Positions 10,671 to 19,672 are shown, counted from the stretch's first letter. The stretch: DNA of 64,000 nt from Methanocorpusculum vombati (GCF_026891935.1 NZ_JAPTGC010000007.1:1-64000); one strand, 5' to 3'. Notes: generated by a model not told the origin, from the sequence alone. A program made the numbers and translations.

Positions 10671-10677
10671 TTTTTTT
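10671..10677 (+). terminator. Oligo-T terminator after surface protein gene
   Basis: A run of seven T follows the stop by 9 nt and borders the end of the convergent regulator gene. Archaeal termination relies on such T-runs without needing a hairpin. Confidence 0.55.
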
Positions 10678-11485
10678 AGTATGATACCGGGCGGGGCGGA
10701 ATCTTTATCGGCTCCATCTGATAGCCTTTCGGCACCTCGATCTCAAAACAGCAGGCAGGATACCCCTGCGTCATGCACTCCACCTCCTCCACATGCACCG
10801 GCTGCTTAAAGTATGCCGAAAAAATCGCTGTCAGAACTCCGCGTGAAATAACACAGCAGCCGCGTTCCGTCTTCGGCAGCACCATGCACTCATAACATTT
10901 GTAAATCTCCAGCCGCAGCGGAGAGGTGGTACGGATGCGCATATCCCCAAGCCCGTACCGTACCCAGAACTTGATCACATTCTCAATCGTCTTTTCCAGT
11001 GTCTCTGCAACCAGATACACCGAGACCGATTCACCCAGCATCTCGCCTCCCCGCAGCATGATTGGATCGATTCTGATCCCTGCCTCAATCAGCGCCACCT
11101 GAATAATATGGGGAATAATCTGGCGGTAGTCAACATTGTCGTACTTGATATAGCACTGGCGGATCAGTTCACGGAACTCATTGTTTCCGGTCTGACGGCA
11201 CGGCTGAATATCAGCAAGATGTGACGCAGTCAGATAATACATCTTTTTGCGGGCATCTCCCGGAACCGCCCGGGACGCAATAAGTCCGGACTCAATCAGA
11301 GAGTTGACATGTACCGACACCGTTGACTTGGACAGACCGGTGTACTCCATAATCCGGGAAAAAGAGACCTCGCCCTCATCACGGATAAGAAACAGGATAC
11401 TGTTTCTGACCGGACTGCTTATCGCTGTGACCGTACCGTCACTGGAGAACAGTCTGAGATGCTGGGCATTATCTATATCTGACAT
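10676..11485 (-). CDS. Winged-helix regulator with C-terminal V4R domain
   Basis: About 269 residues from ATG 11485 (MSDIDNAQ); an upstream ATG at 11542 is possible. An ArsR-like winged helix occupies about residues 15-85 (SSPVRNSILFLIRDEGEVSF, then GLSKSTVSVHVNSLIESGLI). A V4R (4-vinyl reductase-type) small-molecule-binding domain follows, ending with the Cys-rich signature VEEVECMTQGYPACCFEIEV. Related HTH-V4R proteins are common in methanogens and are thought to sense hydrophobic ligands or metals; the ligand here is unknown. It lies upstream of fae, in the same direction, so it may regulate nearby one-carbon genes, but that is inference. Confidence 0.85.
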   Translation of the reverse strand: MSDIDNAQHLRLFSSDGTVTAISSPVRNSILFLIRDEGEVSFSRIMEYTGLSKSTVSVHVNSLIESGLIASRAVPGDARKKMYYLTASHLADIQPCRQTGNNEFRELIRQCYIKYDNVDYRQIIPHIIQVALIEAGIRIDPIMLRGGEMLGESVSVYLVAETLEKTIENVIKFWVRYGLGDMRIRTTSPLRLEIYKCYECMVLPKTERGCCVISRGVLTAIFSAYFKQPVHVEEVECMTQGYPACCFEIEVPKGYQMEPIKIPPRPVSY

Positions 11486-11611
11486 AGTATTTTTCACGGC
11501 TATTCGCGTTTGTTTTTTCGAAAAACCTAATTGGGATATCATTTGCCGCGAACAGATAAGAATGTTCGTGATGGTGCAAAGAAAGTACTGGTGAACTACC
11601 GGAAAAAAAGA

Positions 11612-12157
11612 TTAGTTGAAGGGATGGACCGCCGCGTTCTTCTTTGCTAGAACCTCATCCACCTTCGGCTCACCGGTAATGGCACGCTTGATTGCAAGCT
11701 TTGTTGCCTCATAGTTCCAGTCATGCACCTTCTTCTTGTCTGCCGCATCCCACTCGATGAAAACGGATGCAATGATCAGCAGATCCTCGGCCTTCTCTTT
11801 GGGAATAACTCCCTCCTCAACCGAATCCATAACTGCCATTGCAACCGCATGCTGTGCGGGGCCGAACATCATTACTGCCTGGCCTGCGTTTTTCATGGTA
11901 ACTTTATTGACCATTAGTGTTACCGGTTTTGGCGGCAGATTCGGAGTGACCACCGCAAGAAGCGGCGTATGTCCTTTCTGCGGAGAAGCAAGCGCACTTA
12001 CGAAGGCCTGTTCTACGGAACTTCCCTTTGGTCCGATCACCAGATCGATGTGGGCAACTTCCGCACCCTCACCGACCAGTGCTTCTCCAAACATTACGCG
12101 GGTAAACGGAGAGATTGCTCCTCCGACCGCATTGTCAACGCTTTGTAAAAATCCCAT
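11612..12157 (-). CDS. fae: Formaldehyde-activating enzyme
   Basis: 181 residues, the full length of stand-alone Fae, which condenses formaldehyde with tetrahydromethanopterin to methylene-H4MPT. Family hallmarks: GEALVGEGAEVAHIDLVIG with the conserved His at residue 36, KGHTPLLAVVTPNLPPKP, and FGPAQHAVAMAV. A second Fae, fused to Hps, lies at 16833. In methanogens without methylotrophy these probably handle formaldehyde released by ribulose-phosphate chemistry. The gene is divergent from fprA across a 327-nt spacer. Confidence 0.96.
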   Translation of the reverse strand: MGFLQSVDNAVGGAISPFTRVMFGEALVGEGAEVAHIDLVIGPKGSSVEQAFVSALASPQKGHTPLLAVVTPNLPPKPVTLMVNKVTMKNAGQAVMMFGPAQHAVAMAVMDSVEEGVIPKEKAEDLLIIASVFIEWDAADKKKVHDWNYEATKLAIKRAITGEPKVDEVLAKKNAAVHPFN

Positions 12158-12484
12158 ATTGGTACCTCGCGGGCTGATGTCAGATCCGTTCCGGGTCTGC
12201 TCATCTGTTCATATGGTGATGACGGCTTAAATATTTGCTCTTCGGGGATACGAAACTGCTTGACACCACTTCCACCCTTTATAATCGGATGTCATCGCAT
12301 CACAAACGAAATTTCACAAAAAAACAGCATTTATCTGTAAAATTTAGTATGTCAATTGAACTAAATGTACCTGGTACAAAAGTGCCGCAATCTAATAGGT
12401 ATTAAATATCAAGAACAAATATGTGAGTAACCACCAGACACTGCGGCTTTGTATCCTGCTGCTGTCCGGGATGGGGAAATTACC
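12158..12484. promoter_or_regulatory. Divergent fae/fprA control region
   Basis: No gene visible. It holds the start signals of both flanking genes. Towards fprA there is a perfect palindrome, TGTACC-T-GGTACA at 12366-12378, followed by a TATA-like TATTAAATATC near 12402-12412 and a leader of about 50 nt. Towards fae there are AT-rich TATA-like stretches around 12220-12235. The palindrome just upstream of the TATA box is where an archaeal repressor or activator would bind. Confidence 0.55.
12366..12378. promoter_or_regulatory. Perfect 13-bp palindrome upstream of fprA
   Basis: The arms TGTACC and GGTACA flank a central T. It ends about 24 nt before the TATA-like element of fprA. A candidate operator; the binding protein is unknown. 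Confidence 0.5.
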
Positions 12485-13708
12485 ATGTTAAAAGCAGTAA
12501 AAATTAAGAACGGCGTCTACTGGGTAGGAGCCATTGACTGGAACATTCGTGACTACCACGGCTACACACTTCCGGGAACCACCTACAACGCATACCTCGT
12601 CATCGGCGACAAGGTTGCACTGATTGACGGAACCTATCCCGGACACGAGTGGCAGCTGATTGAACGTATTGAATCTGTTCTCCCGCTGGAAAAGATCGAC
12701 TACATCGTTGCAAACCACATCGAGATCGACCACTCCGGTTCCCTCCCGCTTCTTTCCAAGAAGCTTCCAAATGTCCCGATCTACATGACCGAGATCGCAA
12801 AGAAAGGATTTGCACGCCACTATGACACGAGCGCATGGAACATCCACACCATCAAGAACCTTGAGAATCTCCCGCTCGGCGGCGGCAAGACTCTCACGTT
12901 CCTTGAGGCACCGTTCCTCCACTGGCCCGACTCCATGTTTACCTATCTCGGTGAAGACAAAATCCTCTTCCCGAACGATGCATTCGGCCAGCACGTTGCA
13001 TCCAGTGAGCGTTTCGACGACGAACTCGGCATTGATGTCGCCATGGAACACGCAGCAAAGTTCGTGGCAAACCTGATCGTCCCGCTTTCTCCGAAGGTTC
13101 TCAAGAAACTCGGTGAAGTCACCGAACTCGGTGTCCCGATCGAAATGATCGCACCGTCGCACGGTATCATCTGGAGAAGCCACGCAGCAGACATCATCAA
13201 CGCCTACGTCAACTGGGCCAACGGTGTATCCAAAAACAAGATCACCATCGTCTACGACACGATGCACTACTCAACCGGCATTGCAGCCCAGTACATTGCC
13301 GAGGGAGCAATCTCCGAAGGTGTTGAGGTCAAGGTTGATCTCCTCAAAGACGGACGCTATGAGGGTGTCCACAGATCCGATGTCGTCCGCGACATTCTCG
13401 ACTCAAAAGCGGTCATCGTCGGTTCTCCCACCCTTGAAGACTATCCGCTGCCGACGGTTGCAGGATTCCTGTACTATCTGATGGGAATCAGACCGGGCAA
13501 ACAGACCCAGAAGAAGATCGGATTTGCCTTCGGATCCAACGGCGGCAAGGGCGGAGCGCCCAAAGTCATCACCGAACTTCTGGAGAAAGCAGGCATTCAG
13601 ATCTGGCACGACCCAGTCGAGTTCACCTACCGTCCGGACCAGACAGACAAGGAAAAGTTCTTCAAACTCGGTCAGGAAATCGCAAAAGAGATCAAAAAGA
13701 TGCCGTAA
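12485..13708 (+). CDS. fprA: F420H2 oxidase / A-type flavoprotein
   Basis: Reduces O2 to water with F420H2 in methanogens, protecting the cell from oxygen. 407 residues from ATG 12485. The metallo-beta-lactamase-like domain has the diiron ligands H-x-E-x-D-H at residues 78-83 (HIEIDHSG), with further His and Asp in the 145-225 region. The flavodoxin domain begins at about residue 252 (KITIVYDTMHYSTGIAAQYI), where FMN binds, and extends to the end. Earlier in-frame ATG at 12449 would add 12 residues that do not look like the family. Followed by a hairpin and T-run. Confidence 0.95.
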   Translation: MLKAVKIKNGVYWVGAIDWNIRDYHGYTLPGTTYNAYLVIGDKVALIDGTYPGHEWQLIERIESVLPLEKIDYIVANHIEIDHSGSLPLLSKKLPNVPIYMTEIAKKGFARHYDTSAWNIHTIKNLENLPLGGGKTLTFLEAPFLHWPDSMFTYLGEDKILFPNDAFGQHVASSERFDDELGIDVAMEHAAKFVANLIVPLSPKVLKKLGEVTELGVPIEMIAPSHGIIWRSHAADIINAYVNWANGVSKNKITIVYDTMHYSTGIAAQYIAEGAISEGVEVKVDLLKDGRYEGVHRSDVVRDILDSKAVIVGSPTLEDYPLPTVAGFLYYLMGIRPGKQTQKKIGFAFGSNGGKGGAPKVITELLEKAGIQIWHDPVEFTYRPDQTDKEKFFKLGQEIAKEIKKMP

Positions 13709-13710
13709 GC

Positions 13711-13742
13711 CAGGGAATCCGTTCCCGCATCTTCTTTTTTTA
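13711..13742 (+). terminator. Hairpin plus T-run after fprA
   Basis: GGGAA and TTCCC arms around a 4-nt loop are followed within 12 nt by a stretch of T. It looks like a terminator for fprA. Confidence 0.55.
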
Positions 13743-14061
13743 CGCTTATTGCGGCAGATTCTCCCTCCGGAAAACAACCCTTACCACAGACCTGAAAAGA
13801 GAACAATTGGATTTTCGTAGGTGTGAGACAGAACTCCCCTCTTCCCCGCAACTACAATAGTATTCTCTACGTATTCCGTTATCAATCTTGCGGACAAACG
13901 GGAGCTGTACCTGAATTTATCTCCTGATAATCGCAGTTCTTCGGAGATCACATTTCCGGCCCGCAGGCATGCGTCCTGTGTTTTCCGTGAGAGGCACGGA
14001 AATCAGGGCAGCAGTCCACCACAACATTTTTTCTCTTCCCTCTCCCAACACTATACCACTT
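13743..14061. other. Spacer without visible gene
   Basis: About 320 nt between the fprA terminator and the BofA-like gene. Open frames on the minus strand here are reverse shadows of the next gene. AT-rich patches near 13850-13890 may hold a promoter. Nothing else recognisable. Confidence 0.4.
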
Positions 14062-14310
14062 ATGATAGGAACCATACTCATGATCATTGTCGCCATCGCA
14101 ATCGCGGCAATTCTCTTCTTCTTCCTCAGGAACGGACTTAAACTCCTCATCAACGCCGTGTGCGGAGTTGTCATCCTCTTCATCGTCTCGTACTTCAACC
14201 TCGCTCCCATCGGAGACCTCTCCGTTGCCCAGGTCATCGTCTGCGCCGTCGGCGGAATACTCGGCGCCGCACTCCTCATCATCCTCGCATTCTTTGGAAT
14301 CGTCATCTAA
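14062..14310 (+). CDS. BofA-like small membrane protein
   Basis: 82 residues from ATG 14062, almost entirely hydrophobic: helices at about 2-22, 27-45 and 54-80. The pattern LKLLINAVCGVVILFIVSYF then VIVCAVGGILGAALLIIL matches the pro-sigma-K processing inhibitor BofA family, whose archaeal members have unknown function, since archaea lack sigma-K. An upstream in-frame start at 13969 would add a Cys-free polar segment not seen in the family. It is followed by a T-run at 14315-14323. Confidence 0.8.
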   Translation: MIGTILMIIVAIAIAAILFFFLRNGLKLLINAVCGVVILFIVSYFNLAPIGDLSVAQVIVCAVGGILGAALLIILAFFGIVI

Positions 14311-14314
14311 AATC

Positions 14315-14323
14315 TTTTTTTTT
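14315..14323 (+). terminator. Oligo-T terminator
   Basis: A run of nine T starts 5 nt after the stop codon of the BofA-like gene. Confidence 0.55.
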
Positions 14324-14369
14324 GCAGCCATTTCCCCGGGTGGATCCAAGGAATAGTCCTGATACCTGT

Positions 14370-14409
14370 GTATTCCGTCTTCCGTATACTTGAATAGACG
14401 GAACGCATA
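14370..14409. other. Stem-loop in spacer
   Basis: TTCCGTC near 14370 and GACGGAA near 14396 form a 7-bp stem, with further GTAT/ATAC pairing potential outside it. It lies in a 266-nt spacer (14311-14576) with no other recognisable element. Function unknown. Confidence 0.35.
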
Positions 14410-14576
14410 CCTTCAGCACATCGGTTGGCCTGTTGTGTCGTTTCGTAATCTTTGATCCCAGAATAAGAGACTTTTCAGATTTTTGGAATTAACCCCGGGT
14501 TCGGCACTTCATTTTCAAACCCGCATCACAGAACCATGTAATGCGGATACTGTCACCACTGCCGTACGGAAAAAAA

Positions 14577-15065
14577 TCAGGAATGGCAGGCAGCTTCCTG
14601 ATGCTCCTGCTTTTTCGGGCAGCACTCCCCTTCACAGACTCCGCCCGCAAACGGGCAGATCGACATGGAAAAATCTGCCATCGGATGCCCCTTGCTCTTG
14701 ATCTCAAACTCCTTGTACCAGCCGAATGCAGCGCGTTTCGTATCAATACCATCCTCAGCAAGCCGCGTCTGGATGGACCGTAAAATCCACTGGGAAATCC
14801 CCGGACAACCAAGATCGGATGCAAGATGCGCATACGGAAACAGCATCACCCGTTTTGCCTTCAGCCGTCCGAGCCGTACAAGAATACTCTCCACGGTTGC
14901 AGTGACCGTCGCCTCAGGACTTATCTCATCAGACTTTTCCACACAGCAGAAAAGCAGAACGCAGTCCGTCATCTCATCCTCGGGGACCGGTTCCGGTTCT
15001 GCCATCTTTGTTTTCTTCGTAATCTTATACCAGACGCGATCCGCGTGAATGCCAAGTATCTTCAT
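14577..15065 (-). CDS. Free-standing archaeal ThrRS editing domain protein
   Basis: 162 residues. The whole length resembles the N-terminal editing domain of archaeal threonyl-tRNA synthetase, a D-aminoacyl-tRNA deacylase-like fold that removes Ser from tRNA-Thr. Landmarks: MKILGIHADRVWYKITKKTK at the start, VLLFCCVEKSDE, VMLFPYAHLASDLGCP and FGWYKEFEIKSKGHPMADFS. A Cys-rich tail (CPFAGGVCEGECCPKK) is unusual and may bind metal. There is no catalytic synthetase domain, so it probably edits in trans. It sits 30 nt downstream of metX, in the same direction. Confidence 0.85.
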   Translation of the reverse strand: MKILGIHADRVWYKITKKTKMAEPEPVPEDEMTDCVLLFCCVEKSDEISPEATVTATVESILVRLGRLKAKRVMLFPYAHLASDLGCPGISQWILRSIQTRLAEDGIDTKRAAFGWYKEFEIKSKGHPMADFSMSICPFAGGVCEGECCPKKQEHQEAACHS

Positions 15066-15095
15066 CGTTTGTACCTCTCCGTTTGTTCCCTTTCG

Positions 15096-16556
15096 TCAGT
15101 TCCTCTCCGCCATATTCGAGAGCTGCTCACTGGTGAGCATCCCGACAACCCGGCCGCTCTCCACGACCGGAAGCGCCGAGATGTGATGCTGATCCAAAAT
15201 CCGCGCCGCCTCCCGCAGTGTGTCCGCAGCAGACACGCAGATAACATCGCGCGTCATAATTTCCGCGAGCATGAGATGCTCGCCCGCAACCGCCTTTGCA
15301 ATATCCCAGGACGTCACAATCCCCTCAAGCGTACCGTCTGGATGCAGTACCGGCAGATGATTGACCTCACGCTCAATCATCGCCTGCGCCGTCGCACGAA
15401 TTGTAGCGCAGCTGCATATGGCGGGAGGATCCCGGATCATAATATCGGCAACGGTAAGTGGTGTCAGGAACCTTCCGATGAGATAATTCATCTGATCATC
15501 CTCAAGAAGGAACCCGTCGTGACCGTATCCGGACATCACCTCGGTGTACTGCACATCCTTTCCGGTGCTGTTTAATGCCAGCACAATCTCCTCCGAAAGA
15601 TACGGCGGATACAGCCAGTCGGTGGACACCGACAGAATCAGAAACTTCGCATCGGCATTGGCAAACCCTTCACTGAGCGATCCGTTTCTGGTCAGATCAT
15701 AGTAATCAATGGCTTTGGTGATGTAGAGATAGGAATTCGGATCAAACCGCTGCACAAAACTGCTCCCCTGATGCTTCAGATAGCTTTCCACACTGAACTC
15801 GGTCTCAAACCCGTATCCATACTCGGTCTTCTCCTGCAGGGTGCGCCCGAACTTCTTGTGCATCGACTGATCCGACAGATACGTAATGTGGGCGATCATC
15901 CGCGCAAGCGACAGACCATGATCGGGGCGCTCGTTTGCCGGATAGCGTCCGCCTTTCCACGCAGGATCGGTCATGATTGCCGCCCGGCCCACCGCACCAA
16001 AGGCAATGTGCATCGGGGTTGAATACCCCGCAGCCGCAATTGCAACAACCCGGCGGGCAAATCCGGGGAACGTCACGCTCCAGGTCAGTGCCTGCATTCC
16101 GCCCATTGATCCGCCGACAACCGCATAGAGCTCGGTAATCCCGCGCTCGATCAGAAACTGGTGCTGCGCTGCAACCATATCTCGGATGGTTACCACCGGA
16201 AAATCCGTACCGTACGGTGCACCGGTCTCCGGATTTATCGAGGCCGGGCCGGTGGAACCTTTGCACCCGCCAATCACATTCGTTGCAATGATACAGTAGC
16301 GATCGGTATCAAGCGCTTTTCCGGGACCGATGATACCGTCCCACCATCCCGGATGCTTATCACCTCTGTGCATGCCTGCCGCATGGGCATCTCCTGAAAG
16401 TGCATGACAGACGAGAATCGTATTTCCAAGAGACGGGGATGCACCGTACTGCTCGTAGGCAATTGTCACTCCGTGCAGGACAGCCCCGGACTCAAGATGC
16501 AGGGGGGCGGCAAGCCGGTGATACTGGGTTGTCGTGTCGCCGACGGAACCTCTCAT
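15096..16556 (-). CDS. metX: Homoserine O-acetyltransferase with C-terminal CBS pair
   Basis: 486 residues from ATG 16556, which follows a GGAGG site by 7 nt. The alpha/beta-hydrolase acyltransferase domain (1 to about 365) has the nucleophile Ser in VVGGSMGGMQAL, Asp in VSTDWLYPPY and His in MSGYGHDGFLLE. From about residue 370 two CBS repeats follow (IMIRDPPAICSCATI, then IMTRDVICVSAADTL), which usually bind adenosyl ligands such as AMP, ATP or SAM. This suggests feedback control of methionine or homocysteine synthesis. The acyl donor (acetyl- or succinyl-CoA) cannot be told with certainty. Confidence 0.93.
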   Translation of the reverse strand: MRGSVGDTTTQYHRLAAPLHLESGAVLHGVTIAYEQYGASPSLGNTILVCHALSGDAHAAGMHRGDKHPGWWDGIIGPGKALDTDRYCIIATNVIGGCKGSTGPASINPETGAPYGTDFPVVTIRDMVAAQHQFLIERGITELYAVVGGSMGGMQALTWSVTFPGFARRVVAIAAAGYSTPMHIAFGAVGRAAIMTDPAWKGGRYPANERPDHGLSLARMIAHITYLSDQSMHKKFGRTLQEKTEYGYGFETEFSVESYLKHQGSSFVQRFDPNSYLYITKAIDYYDLTRNGSLSEGFANADAKFLILSVSTDWLYPPYLSEEIVLALNSTGKDVQYTEVMSGYGHDGFLLEDDQMNYLIGRFLTPLTVADIMIRDPPAICSCATIRATAQAMIEREVNHLPVLHPDGTLEGIVTSWDIAKAVAGEHLMLAEIMTRDVICVSAADTLREAARILDQHHISALPVVESGRVVGMLTSEQLSNMAERN

Positions 16557-16661
16557 CACCACTCCTCCCTCCGGGGGATAGTAGTATTCATTGATCGCAT
16601 TCTGGAAAAACCTCACTCCGAAACACTGCACGTCGTCTCGCGTTCACTGTCCCGTAAATTC

Positions 16662-16740
16662 ACACTGTGATTATTGGGCGGAGGAATGTTTAAAGTATTG
16701 TTTTTTGGCAGAACACCTGTGAACAGGGGTTCTGGGTTTT
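16662..16740 (-). promoter_or_regulatory. metX upstream region with TATA-like box and inverted repeat
   Basis: On the minus strand, a TATA-like CTTTAAACAT lies at about 16687-16696. Upstream of it, at 16710-16733, is an imperfect inverted repeat with arms AGAACACCTGT and ACAGGGGTTCT. The position upstream of the TATA box suits a regulator site. Confidence 0.4.
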
Positions 16741-16832
16741 CTCCAGGCACAACCAAAACTCCATCCGGAAAAAGCCGTAAGGAGACCTTTGCAAAAAGCA
16801 ACTCTTTGAAAAAAAGAAAAAATGGAATCGGT

Positions 16833-18044
16833 TTAGAAATCCGTCATCACACGGAACTGATCGATCTCTTCGGAGTCAAGCTCTGCAAGGAAGGACTCAG
16901 CCGCATTCTTGATATCTTTGCTTGCCGTAATAGCGCGTCCGACCACCACAACATCCGCACCTGCGGCGATTGCCTTCTTGACAACCGGCACGCGGATACC
17001 ACCGGCGGTTGCAACCAGAATCTTTGCATTGTACTTTGCGGCAACCGCCTTGATCTTCTTGATGTCGCCCCAGCTGTACTCACCGCTTGCCTCCTTATCG
17101 ATTGCGCGGTGCATCTCCACATACTGCGGAAGAAGCGCAGCGCCGCCCATCTTTGCAAGGTTCTCGATCAGTTTTGCCGGCTCTGCCACATTCAGCATAT
17201 CGATGATCGCATAGATACCGCACTTCTTTGCTTCCTTAATGAATGCTGCAATCGTCTCAACCGGTGCAAGACCGGAGACCACTGCTGCATCGCCGCCGGC
17301 GTTGGAAACCATACGTGCCTCCAGGTTGCCGGTATCCAGCGTCTTTAAATCTGCAACAATGAAACAGTTCGGGCGGATCTTGCGGATCTCACCAATAACG
17401 TGTAAACCGAACTGTTTGATGAGCGGCGTTCCCGCCTCAAAGATGACATGATCATTCTGCGGAACCTCACGCAGCACACGCTCCACCTGTTTCATATCAA
17501 CCAGATCCATCGCGACCTGCAGATACGGCGGGTTCCAGAGCCGCTGAACCTTGAATCCCATAACACCATGGGCTGCCCGGTCCTTCTCCTTGAGAACGGT
17601 TGCCGTGTCTGGGAACTTGTCAAGCGCACGGGAAAGTGCAAGGCGGGTTGCTCCGTAGTTGAAGCGGTAGAGCTTGTTGAAGTCCGCTGCCTCCGGAGAG
17701 ATGAAAACGCTTGCAACAATTACCACATCATCAACATCCATACCGGTAAAAACGCCGTCCTCAAGAGCATCGGCAACCGCCTTGGATACTGCGGCCTGTG
17801 CGGGGCCGAAGATCTGGGTTACCTGCTCCGTGTGCTTCAGCGTAACCTTCGGAACAATCAGGACTGCCGGTTTTGGCAGAAGGTTCGGGCGGATAACGCC
17901 AAGCAGCGGCGTGTGTCCGGCGGAAAGCTGGGTCAGACCGTTTGCAAAAGCGGTTCCGACCGGTCCCATCTTGTCGCCGATCATAAGATCGATGTGAGCA
18001 AGTTCTGCCCCATCGCCAACGAGTGCTTCACCAATCAAAAACAT
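16833..18044 (-). CDS. Bifunctional Fae / 3-hexulose-6-phosphate synthase
   Basis: 403 residues. Residues 1-160 are Fae-like (GEALVGDGAELAHIDLMIGD, SAGHTPLLGVIRPNLLPKP, FGPAQAAVSKAV). Residues about 170-403 are 3-hexulose-6-phosphate synthase, a TIM barrel of the OMP decarboxylase group, with LQVAMDLVDMKQ, FIVADLKTLDTGNLEARMV and VVVGRAITASKDI. In archaea this fusion releases formaldehyde while making ribulose 5-phosphate from hexulose phosphate, with Fae trapping the formaldehyde on H4MPT. It works alongside the separate Fae at 11612. An A-rich stretch at 16805-16826 gives a T-rich terminator on this strand. Confidence 0.96.
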   Translation of the reverse strand: MFLIGEALVGDGAELAHIDLMIGDKMGPVGTAFANGLTQLSAGHTPLLGVIRPNLLPKPAVLIVPKVTLKHTEQVTQIFGPAQAAVSKAVADALEDGVFTGMDVDDVVIVASVFISPEAADFNKLYRFNYGATRLALSRALDKFPDTATVLKEKDRAAHGVMGFKVQRLWNPPYLQVAMDLVDMKQVERVLREVPQNDHVIFEAGTPLIKQFGLHVIGEIRKIRPNCFIVADLKTLDTGNLEARMVSNAGGDAAVVSGLAPVETIAAFIKEAKKCGIYAIIDMLNVAEPAKLIENLAKMGGAALLPQYVEMHRAIDKEASGEYSWGDIKKIKAVAAKYNAKILVATAGGIRVPVVKKAIAAGADVVVVGRAITASKDIKNAAESFLAELDSEEIDQFRVMTDF

Positions 18045-18113
18045 AGAAAATCTCTGCAGTACCGTTGGTCTTGCAAGACTATAAAGACGACGTGGCTTCT
18101 CCTCCCTGTCAGG

Positions 18114-18602
18114 TTACAGCCTGTCCTTTTCTGCCAGCTCTGATAACGTGTTGCCGCAGACGCGGTACACCGTCCAGTCACTCATCGGCTCAGCGCCGAG
18201 CGCGAGATAAAAATCGATACTCGGACGGTTCCAGTCCAGACACCACCATTCAAGTCTGCCGCATCCGCGCTCCACTGCAACTGCGGCAAGTCGCGCAAGA
18301 AACGCTTTCCCGATTCCGCGTCCGCGGAACTCCGGTCTCACATACAGATCCTCCAAGTATATTCCCGCCCGCCCGAGAAACGTGGAAAAGTTATGGAAGA
18401 ACAGCGCAAACCCGACTGCCGTTCCGTCACTCTCCCCTATCAGAACCTCTGCCTTTCGTCTGACAAACAGCCATTCATGAAGAAGCTCCTCGGTTGCCAC
18501 AACCTCATTCTCCATATGTTCATACTCGGCGAGTTCGCGGATAAATCCCAGTATCCGGGGAACATCACCGGGAACTGCAAACCGCAGACACAGCGAATCC
18601 AT
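18114..18602 (-). CDS. GNAT family N-acetyltransferase
   Basis: 162 residues. The acetyl-CoA-binding motif A is YVRPEFRGRGIGKAFLARLA (about 90-110), preceded by VGFALFFHNFSTFLGRAGIYLEDL. The C-terminal part WWCLDWNRPSIDFYLALGAEPM resembles the diamine/spermidine acetyltransferase (SSAT-like) subgroup. Substrate unknown; polyamine-like amine or a thialysine-type substrate is possible from the family. Confidence 0.88.
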   Translation of the reverse strand: MDSLCLRFAVPGDVPRILGFIRELAEYEHMENEVVATEELLHEWLFVRRKAEVLIGESDGTAVGFALFFHNFSTFLGRAGIYLEDLYVRPEFRGRGIGKAFLARLAAVAVERGCGRLEWWCLDWNRPSIDFYLALGAEPMSDWTVYRVCGNTLSELAEKDRL

Positions 18603-18627
18603 ACATAGTATTTGTTCCGGGATTTTT

Positions 18628-19671
18628 TTAGATATCCCTCAGATAGGCAAACTTCGGGGATATTGCGGCAAGCAGCCGCCACTGCCGGTACATGTGGTCA
18701 ATGGTAGGGGAAAGACTGGTCTCATACATGGTACGGAGACGTACGGGGTCCGGTTTCTCCCCCGGCTCTGCGGCACGCATAAATGCATCGGCAAATGCAC
18801 TGCCGCTTACCAAAGCACTGGATATACCCTCACCCAGCGGATTGAGCATATTTGCCGCATCCCCCGCAAGAAATACTCTCCCCTCCCCTTTGTCAACCGG
18901 ATTTTCCGGTGTTATGCGGGGAAGCAGCCATCGCTCCTCAAACTCAGGAGCGGAAAGCCGTGCATGGTGATTTTCTGCGAGGTACGCGAGAAATTTTTTA
19001 TGATATCTGCCTGCATCCGGTGCATGATGAACACCGACACCGGTAATGATGTAGTTATCTTTGACCATACACCATGCATCATAATCGGAAAGCTCAGGCT
19101 GCAGAAACGTGTGGAAGTATGCAGGATCGAGATCAATTTCCCCTTTGGCATAAACCTGGTAGGTGGTGATACAGTCTCCCGGTTTTTTCCGGAGTTTCCT
19201 GCGAACGGTTCCGGCAGGTCCGTCACATCCGGCAAGGACCCTCGCCGACAGTCCGGACGCGGATTTTCCGCCGAGCCGGACTGCAACGTGATCTTTTTTC
19301 TCAACAAATCCGATGACCGGTGTTTCTTCAAGAAACACTGCACCGGCATCAGCCGCCTCCAGTACCATCCAGTAGTCAAGGAGGCTGCGCCAGATACTGA
19401 GGCAAAGTCCCTCAACCGGGATTTTCATGCCGGTATCGGTAGTCAGGATCATACCTTTGTTCAGATGCGGCTCGGCATACACCGCCCGGGGGATCTTTCC
19501 GAACGTATGTTCAAGGATTCCGACGGATTTCTGGATCAGAATGCCGGAACAGGATTTTTGTCTGGGCATCACCGTCTTATCAGCAATCAGAACAGAGTAT
19601 CCTGAGTCGGCCAGGAGTTTTGCGGTGATGCAGCCGGCAGGTCCTGCTCCCGCGATGACTACATCATACAT
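18628..19671 (-). CDS. FAD-dependent oxidoreductase, geranylgeranyl reductase family
   Basis: 347 residues from ATG 19671, which begins 1 nt after the upstream gene's stop. Rossmann FAD motif VVIAGAGPAGCITAKLLADS at residues 4-23, VLAGCDGPAGTVRR in the middle, and GRVFLAGDAANMLNPLGEGI near residue 265 bind FAD as in the GGR/digeranylgeranylglycerophospholipid reductase group. It is distant from the two paralogs at 23203 and 24414. A role in reducing isoprenoid chains is a family-based guess. The frame extends upstream to 19767 but that part overlaps the neighbouring gene. Confidence 0.85.
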   Translation of the reverse strand: MYDVVIAGAGPAGCITAKLLADSGYSVLIADKTVMPRQKSCSGILIQKSVGILEHTFGKIPRAVYAEPHLNKGMILTTDTGMKIPVEGLCLSIWRSLLDYWMVLEAADAGAVFLEETPVIGFVEKKDHVAVRLGGKSASGLSARVLAGCDGPAGTVRRKLRKKPGDCITTYQVYAKGEIDLDPAYFHTFLQPELSDYDAWCMVKDNYIITGVGVHHAPDAGRYHKKFLAYLAENHHARLSAPEFEERWLLPRITPENPVDKGEGRVFLAGDAANMLNPLGEGISSALVSGSAFADAFMRAAEPGEKPDPVRLRTMYETSLSPTIDHMYRQWRLLAAISPKFAYLRDI

Positions 19672-19672
19672 G

